Source of the DNA: Aquimonas sp044344935
GTDB taxonomy: Bacteria > Pseudomonadota > Gammaproteobacteria > Xanthomonadales > Xanthomonadaceae
Assembly: GCA_044344935.1 (NCBI GenBank)
Contig: JBIJCA010000242.1
Coordinates: 1-7,172, forward strand
DNA length: 7,172 bases
Reading direction: 5' to 3'
Position numbers and translations under genes: made by a program. The notes beneath the pieces were generated by a model. That model was not told the DNA's origin. It worked only from the letters and a program-made list of their open reading frames with translations, and made no database searches. Of the stretch, positions 1 to 4,614 are shown piece by piece. The number at the start of each line of letters is the position of its first letter. Positions within the stretch are counted from its first letter, which is position 1.

Positions 1-30
1 CTGAATCGACGACTGTCGACACCGGGTAGC
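1..30 (+). repeat. 30-bp direct repeat, copy A
   Basis: Matches 108-137 at 28 of 30 positions, both copies starting CTGAATCG and ending CGGGTAGC, with an internal GTCGAC palindrome. The copy starts exactly at the window edge, so it may extend further left. It is followed after 9 bp by a REP-like palindrome, giving a repeat-plus-palindrome module that recurs about 105 bp downstream. Confidence 0.75.
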
Positions 31-39
31 GAGGCTTCT

Positions 40-63
40 GGTGGGCCAGGGCCCACCCTATGG
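40..63 (-). repeat. REP-like palindrome, copy 1
   Basis: An 8-bp perfect inverted repeat, GGTGGGCC / GGCCCACC (40-47 and 50-57), with a 2-nt loop, followed by CTATGG. Read on the minus strand it starts CCATAG and then the stem, which is the same layout as copy 2 read on the plus strand. Compared with copies 2 and 3, both stem arms carry a compensating change (GGCC in place of GGTC/GACC), so pairing is kept. Confidence 0.75.
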
Positions 64-107
64 AAGGCTCCGCACTTGCTCCGGTCCGACCGCCCGCACT
101 GCAAGCG

Positions 108-137
108 CTGAATCGGCGACTGTCGACATCGGGTAGC
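108..137 (+). repeat. 30-bp direct repeat, copy B
   Basis: Second copy of the repeat at 1-30, with two substitutions (A to G at the ninth base and C to T near GGGTAGC). A REP-like palindrome starts immediately after it. The shared order (30-bp repeat, then palindrome) suggests that the module was duplicated as a unit, although the palindrome is in opposite orientation in the two modules. Confidence 0.75.
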
Positions 138-161
138 CCATAGGGTGGGTCTCGACCCACC
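138..161 (+). repeat. REP-like palindrome, copy 2
   Basis: CCATAG followed by an 8-bp perfect stem, GGTGGGTC / GACCCACC (144-151 and 154-161), with a 2-nt TC loop. It is inverted relative to copies 1 and 3. Small palindromes of this kind in alternating orientation are typical of REP/BIME elements in gammaproteobacteria, which are usually mobilised by RAYT transposases; no such transposase is present in this window. Confidence 0.8.
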
Positions 162-295
162 ATGCGCTTGATGCTGGCCCCGCCACCCGCTCTCCCGGAC
201 TTTGCAAGGAGCTCTTGATGCTTGCGCGGATCAGGGCACGCCCGATGGGATCCCGGCGAACAGGGCACGGTTGAGCGCATCAATGCGCGGCGCGG

Positions 296-319
296 GGTGG
301 GTCAAGACCCACCCTATGG
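296..319 (-). repeat. REP-like palindrome, copy 3
   Basis: The same 8-bp stem as copy 2, GGTGGGTC / GACCCACC (296-303 and 306-313), with an AA loop, followed by CTATGG, so it lies in minus orientation. It ends 76 bp before the paiB start codon and would be part of, or directly upstream of, the paiB promoter region. Confidence 0.8.
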
Positions 320-395
320 TTGAGGCGAGAGGGCGCTGCGCGTAGTCTGGCCTCGCCTTGCCCCAACGAATCCTCAATCCCGAACTCCGGCTCCC

Positions 396-1022
396 ATGTA
401 CACCCCCACCGCCTTCCGCCTCGACGAACCCGCCGCGCTCGCCTTGATCGATGCGCATCCGCTGGCCACCCTGGTCTGCAGCGATGCCGAGGGCAGCGAG
501 GTCAACCTGCTGCCGCTGCTGCGCTTTGGCGAGGCGAGCCTGATCGGACACATCGCCCGCGCGAACCTGCTGTGGCAGCGCTTCGCCGATGGAGCCCGCG
601 TGGTCGCCGTGTTCCGGGGCGCGGAGGGCTATGTGCATCCCGGCTGGTACCCGGCCAAGCGCGAGCACGGCAAGGTGGTTCCGACCTGGAACTACGAGGC
701 AGTGGTGATTCACGGGCGTATGCACTGGCAACACGATGCGGAGACGCTGCATGCGCGGGTCGATGCGCTCACCCGAAAGATGGAGTCCGCGCGCGCCGAG
801 CCCTGGCAGGTGGCCGATGCTCCGGCCGACTACACCGAAGCCCTGCTGCGCGCCATCGTCGGCCTGCGTATCGATATCGAACGCATCGAGGGCAAGGCCA
901 AGCTCAGCCAGAACCATCCCGCAGCGAACCGCGAGGGCGTGATCGAAGGGCTCGCGGATGCGGACGATCCGCACGCCGCCGCCGCGCTGGCTGCGGCGAT
1001 GCGCGGCCAGCGCGGGGGCTGA
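396..1022 (+). CDS. paiB: PaiB-family FMN-binding split-barrel protein
   Basis: A 208-residue protein, close to the usual length of the PaiB family (FMN-binding split barrel, annotated as negative transcriptional regulators after Bacillus subtilis PaiB). Recognisable family features are the N-terminal MYTPTAF, the YVHPGWYP stretch at 79-86, PTWNYEAV at 96-103, and the C-terminal GKAKLSQN at 176-183, typically the most conserved part. The start is supported because the family begins with this MY-P--F motif directly after Met; no strong Shine-Dalgarno sequence is seen ahead of it. The usual partner in Bacillus, the acetyltransferase PaiA, is not adjacent. It stands alone on the plus strand and converges with yidB. 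Whether proteobacterial members regulate transcription or are flavin-dependent enzymes is not established from sequence; the family call is firm, the regulator role is not. Confidence 0.9.
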   Translation: MYTPTAFRLDEPAALALIDAHPLATLVCSDAEGSEVNLLPLLRFGEASLIGHIARANLLWQRFADGARVVAVFRGAEGYVHPGWYPAKREHGKVVPTWNYEAVVIHGRMHWQHDAETLHARVDALTRKMESARAEPWQVADAPADYTEALLRAIVGLRIDIERIEGKAKLSQNHPAANREGVIEGLADADDPHAAAALAAAMRGQRGG

Positions 1023-1084
1023 TCCTCAAAGGCATGGACGAAGCACCGCGGCCGGCGCGCAGGGCGCCAAACCGCAGGGCCCGC

Positions 1085-1519
1085 TCAGCGTCCGAACAGC
1101 TTGCCCGCCATGCCCATCAGGCCTTCCACGCCGCCTGCGGCTTCCAGCAGGTTGCCGCCGCTGCTGGCCTTGTCAACGATCGCGGGGATCGCGGCTTCGA
1201 GTCCGCTGGTGGCGGTGCCTGCATCGAGGCCGAGCTGCTTGGCGAAGTCGCCGATCGCGCCCGAGCCCAGCACCTGCATCAGCTGGGCCGCACCGATCGG
1301 CGCGTTGGCGCCGTCGCTCAGCCAGCTCTGCGCCAGGCTGGCCAGCCCGCCGCTGCTGAATTTCTGCACGAGTCCCGCCAGGTCGAGCTTGCCGCTGCCG
1401 TCGCCGAGCAGGCCCATCAGGGCCTTGATGATGGCCTCGATCGGCAGGCCCTGAGCCTGGGTGCCGGCTTCTTTCTGAAAGATTTCCGCGCCCATGCGCA
1501 TCAGGTTGTTCAGATCCAT
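1085..1519 (-). CDS. yidB: YidB family protein (DUF937)
   Basis: A 144-residue, Gly/Ala/Leu-rich protein with no signal peptide or membrane segment. The family signature sits in the middle and C-terminal part: GGLASLAQSWLSDGANAPI at 57-75, followed by a QLMQVLG helix at 79-85 and a region with the pattern LEAAIPAIVDK (107-117), matching the YidB/DUF937 family of small helical proteins. The biochemical function of the family is unknown to me. It begins after a good Shine-Dalgarno sequence, GAGGA, 8 nt ahead of the ATG. It lies 77 nt behind the TlpA-like gene on the same strand with no clear terminator between, so read-through from dsbD-tlpA is possible. It converges with paiB, leaving 62 bp between the two stop codons. 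Confidence 0.85.
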   Translation of the reverse strand: MDLNNLMRMGAEIFQKEAGTQAQGLPIEAIIKALMGLLGDGSGKLDLAGLVQKFSSGGLASLAQSWLSDGANAPIGAAQLMQVLGSGAIGDFAKQLGLDAGTATSGLEAAIPAIVDKASSGGNLLEAAGGVEGLMGMAGKLFGR

Positions 1520-1527
1520 GGCGAGCG

Positions 1528-1532
1528 TCCTC
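1528..1532 (-). promoter_or_regulatory. Ribosome binding site of yidB
   Basis: GAGGA on the minus strand, 8 nt before the ATG at 1519. It supports independent translation of yidB and this start choice. Confidence 0.6.
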
Positions 1533-1596
1533 GATCAATGAGCCGGATTGGCCCGCGCAGTCTGCCGACGAGCAGCCGGGATGGCCAGCGCCGCGC

Positions 1597-2145
1597 CTAC
1601 TCGAACCCCGCTACCCACTCGCGCAGGCTGGCTTCACTGAAGGCACCGAACTTGCGCTTGGCGATGCGGCCCTCGGCGTCGATCAGCACCGAATAGGGCA
1701 GCACAGAATTGGCGTTGCCGAGCGTGGTGGAGAGATCGACGCGCCCCGGCTGGGCCAGGAACATCGCGAACTCCACCGGCAACTCGTCAAGGAACTTCTC
1801 GACCGCCGCTGGATCGTCGAGCGCGATGCCGATGACCTGCAGGCCTTGGTCGCCGCTGCGCTGATGCAGCGCGTCGAGCAGCGGCAGTTCGTCTATGCAG
1901 GGCGGGCACCAGGTCGCCCAGAAGTTGATCAGCAGCGGGCGGCCGTCGAAGTCGCTGAGCTTGGCGGTGCTGCCGTCTAGCCGGCGCAGTTCGGCGTCGG
2001 GGCGTTTGGCGCCTTCCTCCAGCACCAGGGTGCCCTGCGGCAGCGGCGGTGCGCTGGGCGTGGCGAAGTGCCGGCCCAGCAGCACGCCGCCGATGCCGCC
2101 GACCAGCGCGAAACCGAGGATCAGCGCCAGCTGCGCCGGCTTCAT
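1597..2145 (-). CDS. TlpA-like membrane-anchored thioredoxin
   Basis: A 182-residue thiol-disulfide oxidoreductase of the TlpA/ResA/DsbE group, expected to be held in the inner membrane with its catalytic domain in the periplasm. One hydrophobic segment (about residues 5-24) has no clear cleavage site, so it looks like an anchor. The thioredoxin fold follows a short Pro-rich spacer: LLINFWATWCPPC at 71-83 contains the active site CPPC (Cys80, Cys83), and NSVLPYSVLID carries the cis-Pro (Pro150). The start at 2145 is supported by GGAGA 6 nt upstream and by the ATGA overlap with the dsbD stop; the frame stays open further upstream, but that part is the shadow of dsbD. Overlap with dsbD suggests that DsbD keeps this protein reduced. 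No cytochrome c maturation genes are nearby, so a CcmG role is not supported; a general reductant or a thiol protein for metal or oxidative stress is equally possible. Confidence 0.9.
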   Translation of the reverse strand: MKPAQLALILGFALVGGIGGVLLGRHFATPSAPPLPQGTLVLEEGAKRPDAELRRLDGSTAKLSDFDGRPLLINFWATWCPPCIDELPLLDALHQRSGDQGLQVIGIALDDPAAVEKFLDELPVEFAMFLAQPGRVDLSTTLGNANSVLPYSVLIDAEGRIAKRKFGAFSEASLREWVAGFE

Positions 2146-4430
2146 GATGCGTCTCCGCGCAGCGCGGCTTCCGCCGTCGCCGGGCTGAGGATCGTCGGCA
2201 GCACCTGGCCTTCGGCCTGGCCCTTGCGGAACACCACGTAGAGCGGCACGCCCACCGCGCCGTGCTGCTCCAGGAACTCGGTGATCGCCGGATCGACATT
2301 GGTCCAGTCGCCGACCATGTAGACCGCGTTCGCGGCCTGCAGCGCATCCTTGAAGGCCGGCTGCGAAAGTACACGCGCTTCGTTGGCCTTGCAGGTCACG
2401 CACCAGTCGGCGGTCATGTTGACGAAGACGGTGCGGCCTTCGGTGCGCAGCTCGGCCAGCCGCTGCGCCGAGTACGGTTCGATGCCCTCGGCCTGCGCGG
2501 AGGCACTCGGCGTCGGCAGACGATCGACCATCAGCAGCGGCACGGCGGACGCCGCGATCAGCAGCCAGGCCAGCGCGCGCGCGCCGCCCTTCTCGGCGTA
2601 GCGGCTGCGCTCGAAGGCCCACAGGCCCGCGGCCAGCACCACGAGGCCGATCAGGGCCAGCGCCACCGCGTCCATGCCGCGCTGGTTGCCCAGCACCCAC
2701 AGCAGCCAGACCGCGGTGAGATACATCGGGAAGGCGAGGATGTTCTTGAAGGTCTCCATCCACGCGCCGGGCTTCGGCAGGCGCTGCGCCAGTGCGGGCA
2801 CGAAGCCGATCAGCAGGAAGGGCAGGGCAAGACCGAGGCCGAGCGCAAGGAACAGGGCGATCCCCAGCCAGGCCGGCGCGGCGAAGGCGAAGGCCAGCGC
2901 AGGGCCCATGAAGGGCGCGGTGCAGGGGCTGGCCACCACCACCGCCAGCACGCCGGTGAAGAAGTCGCCTGCAGGACCGGTGCGCTGGGTCAGGCCCTGG
3001 CCGACGCCGGCGATGCCGCCGCCGAGGGTGAACACGCCGGACAGCGAGAGGCCGACCGCGAACATCACGTACACCACGAAGCCGACGAACAGCGGCTGCT
3101 GCAGCTGGAAGCCCCAGCCCAGCGCTTCGCCGGCTGCGCGCAGGCCAAGCGCGAGCGCGCCGAGTGCGGCGAAGCTGACCAGCACGCCGGCGCTGTACCA
3201 GAGCGCATGCGCCCGCGCCTTCTGTGCGCTTTCGCCACTCTGGGCGAAACCAATCGCCTTCAGCGACAGCACCGGCAGCACGCAGGGCATCAGGTTGAGG
3301 ATCAGGCCGCCCGCGACCGCACCCAGCAGGGCCAGCAGCACAGCGCCGAGCCCCAAATCGACGCCCGGTGGTCGCGTGCGCGCCACGTCTTCCGGCGGCA
3401 GTTCGCGGGCGGCGCCTGCAGGCAGTGCGACCTCCACACGGCGGGTCATCGGCGGGTAGCAGATGCCCTCGGTCTGGCAGCCCTGGAATTCGGCAACCAC
3501 GGTGACGCGCGCGGCTTCGCCGGTCGTGCGCGCGATCGGCAGCGCGATCTCGACCGGATCGAAATAGACGACCACATCGCCGAAGTGCTCGTCGCGGTGG
3601 TTGACGCCCTGCGGCCAGCGCGGCTCGCCGGCCTGGGCCTCGGCGCCTTCGATCGTGAAGCCGGAGCGGTCGCGATAGACGTAGTAGCCGCGGGTCGGCG
3701 TGATTCGAAGCAGCAGCGATTCCGGGCCGTCGGCGATCGCTTCGAACTGGAAGGCCTCGGCCTCGGGCAGGGGTGCTGATTCGACCGCTGTGGACTCGAC
3801 CATCAGCGGGTTCGGCGTCGCCGGCAGCAGGCTGCGCTCGCCGGTGATGGGTGTGAAGCTGGGCGCCGGCAGGCCCTCCAGCGCCGAGCCTGTCGGTGCC
3901 GGCAGCCCGCCCAGGGCTGGGCCCGCGGGCGCGGTCGGCAGGCCTGCAAGCGCGCTGTCGGCCCCTGTCACCGGGAGTCCGCTGGTGGTCGCCGTGGCCG
4001 CGGGCATTTGAACTTCGATGCGCTGGGTGTGCGGCGGATAGCAGATGCCGATATCGGCACAGCCTTGCGAACGCAGCTTCAGCGGCAGGCGACCATCGGA
4101 GCCAGCGCGCACGCCTTCGAGGCGTGCCACGAGCTCGGTGCGATAGGTTTCAACATCGCCGAAAAAATCATCGGTGTAGGCGGTGCCCGCGGGCATCACC
4201 AACTCGCCGGCGGACAGACCCTCGCCCTCGGCCTCTGCGCCGGTGCGGTGGCGGTAGAGGTAATAGCCCTCGGCGATCTGCCAGCGCAGTTCCACGGTTT
4301 CCGCGTCCAGCGCGCGGGCCTCCAGACGGAAGGCTTCCTCGATCGGCAGCAGCTCGGAATCGTCGATGGCGGGGGCAATGCTGCTGGCGAGCAGAAGCAG
4401 CAGGCCGGCAAGGCGGGGGATCAGGGGCAT
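2142..4430 (-). CDS. dsbD: Thiol:disulfide interchange protein DsbD, doubled N-terminal domain
   Basis: A 762-residue inner-membrane reductase that passes electrons from cytoplasmic thioredoxin to periplasmic thiol proteins; E. coli DsbD is about 565 residues. Order of parts: signal peptide (1-21, ending APA); first DsbD-alpha domain (about 25-142) with Cys124 and Cys130 in QGCADIGICYPP; a Pro/Gly linker with GLP repeats (151-191); a second alpha domain (about 221-338) with Cys318 and Cys324 in QGCQTEGICYPP; a membrane domain of about eight helices (about 361-635) with its redox pair Cys383 (LMPCVLP) and Cys503 (SPCTAPF); and a C-terminal thioredoxin domain with WCVTC (Cys677, Cys680) and cis-Pro near Pro729. 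All three cysteine pairs of standard DsbD are present, plus an extra one. The start gives a good signal peptide, though no clear Shine-Dalgarno precedes it. The SPCTAPF type of membrane motif also occurs in ScsB-like relatives, so the exact subfamily is open. Confidence 0.95.
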   Translation of the reverse strand: MPLIPRLAGLLLLLASSIAPAIDDSELLPIEEAFRLEARALDAETVELRWQIAEGYYLYRHRTGAEAEGEGLSAGELVMPAGTAYTDDFFGDVETYRTELVARLEGVRAGSDGRLPLKLRSQGCADIGICYPPHTQRIEVQMPAATATTSGLPVTGADSALAGLPTAPAGPALGGLPAPTGSALEGLPAPSFTPITGERSLLPATPNPLMVESTAVESAPLPEAEAFQFEAIADGPESLLLRITPTRGYYVYRDRSGFTIEGAEAQAGEPRWPQGVNHRDEHFGDVVVYFDPVEIALPIARTTGEAARVTVVAEFQGCQTEGICYPPMTRRVEVALPAGAARELPPEDVARTRPPGVDLGLGAVLLALLGAVAGGLILNLMPCVLPVLSLKAIGFAQSGESAQKARAHALWYSAGVLVSFAALGALALGLRAAGEALGWGFQLQQPLFVGFVVYVMFAVGLSLSGVFTLGGGIAGVGQGLTQRTGPAGDFFTGVLAVVVASPCTAPFMGPALAFAFAAPAWLGIALFLALGLGLALPFLLIGFVPALAQRLPKPGAWMETFKNILAFPMYLTAVWLLWVLGNQRGMDAVALALIGLVVLAAGLWAFERSRYAEKGGARALAWLLIAASAVPLLMVDRLPTPSASAQAEGIEPYSAQRLAELRTEGRTVFVNMTADWCVTCKANEARVLSQPAFKDALQAANAVYMVGDWTNVDPAITEFLEQHGAVGVPLYVVFRKGQAEGQVLPTILSPATAEAALRGDAS
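2152..2156 (-). promoter_or_regulatory. Ribosome binding site of the TlpA-like gene
   Basis: GGAGA on the minus strand inside the last codons of dsbD, 6 nt before the ATG. Together with the ATGA stop/start overlap it indicates translational coupling and fixes the start at 2145. Confidence 0.6.
3858..3980 (-). repeat. GLP-type linker repeat within dsbD
   Basis: Encodes residues 151-191 of DsbD. Units start GLPVTGADSALA, GLPTAPAGPALG, GLPAPTGSALE and GLPAPS, a period of 11-12 residues, so three full copies and one partial copy. It forms a flexible Pro/Gly/Ala hinge between the two alpha domains. Such in-frame repeats can vary in number between strains. Confidence 0.65.
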
Positions 4431-4570
4431 GGGATTCGCATCGGGTCGGGTCTGCGCGGCGGAGACAACCAGACCGCAGGTACTGCGCTTGGTTCTCCCA
4501 CCCCGGCGAGAGGGACGCGAAGCTTAGCGAATCGGGCTGCGGCGGGCCCGTGAGCGGGCCTGCACGCGGG

Positions 4571-4606
4571 CCGGGCCATCCGCCCCGGCAAGGGCGGATG
4601 GCCCGG
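4571..4606 (-). terminator. Terminator-like hairpin behind the nuclease gene
   Basis: A perfect 15-bp inverted repeat (4571-4585 with 4592-4606) and a 6-nt loop, starting 8 nt after the nuclease stop codon on the minus strand. No T-run follows, so it is not a classic intrinsic terminator. A smaller hairpin, GGCCCG / CGGGCC (4545-4550 with 4555-4560), follows next. The pair probably ends or stabilises the nuclease transcript. The rest of the gap up to dsbD (4431-4544) shows no gene and no clear promoter. Confidence 0.55.
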
Positions 4607-4614
4607 AGGCGCTT

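Larger units (their letters stand above)
1..395. other. Gene-free repeat-rich region upstream of paiB
   Basis: No coding region with recognisable protein similarity is visible on either strand. The stretch holds two copies of a 30-bp direct repeat and three REP-like palindromes, listed separately. Between the second and third palindromes (about 164-295) I see only a short repeated CAGGGCACG (233-241 and 261-269) and no gene, tRNA or clear promoter. The paiB promoter should lie in 320-395 or within the repeats, but no convincing -35/-10 pair can be picked out. Confidence 0.6.

Noticed and set aside
1..319. CRISPR array from the repeated units at the left end
   Set aside because: There are only two direct copies, about 77 bp apart, the palindromes vary in orientation, and no cas genes are present; this fits REP-like elements instead.
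231..974. Minus-strand open frame of 247 codons opposite paiB
   Set aside because: It has no recognisable domain and runs through the REP palindrome; paiB on the other strand matches its family over its full length.
1054..1068. Possible bidirectional terminator GGCGC / GCGCC between paiB and yidB
   Set aside because: Only a 5-bp stem with no T-run on either side; short GC stems like this are common by chance in such DNA.
320..1696. Plus-strand open frame of 458 codons spanning paiB and yidB
   Set aside because: It is out of frame with paiB and antisense to yidB, Arg/Ala-rich, and crosses two real genes.
2146..2763. N-terminal extension of the TlpA-like gene to an upstream ATG
   Set aside because: The extension is an out-of-frame reading of dsbD. 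The start at 2145 has an RBS, an ATGA overlap and a proper membrane anchor.
2262..3779. Plus-strand open frame of 505 codons opposite dsbD
   Set aside because: It is Gln/Arg/His/Ala-rich with no domain, and is the mirror of DsbD coding sequence.
4421..4441. Six-codon open frame (MRIPCP) overlapping the dsbD start codon
   Set aside because: It has no Shine-Dalgarno sequence of its own, and short frames like this are expected by chance; there is no evidence for an attenuating leader peptide.
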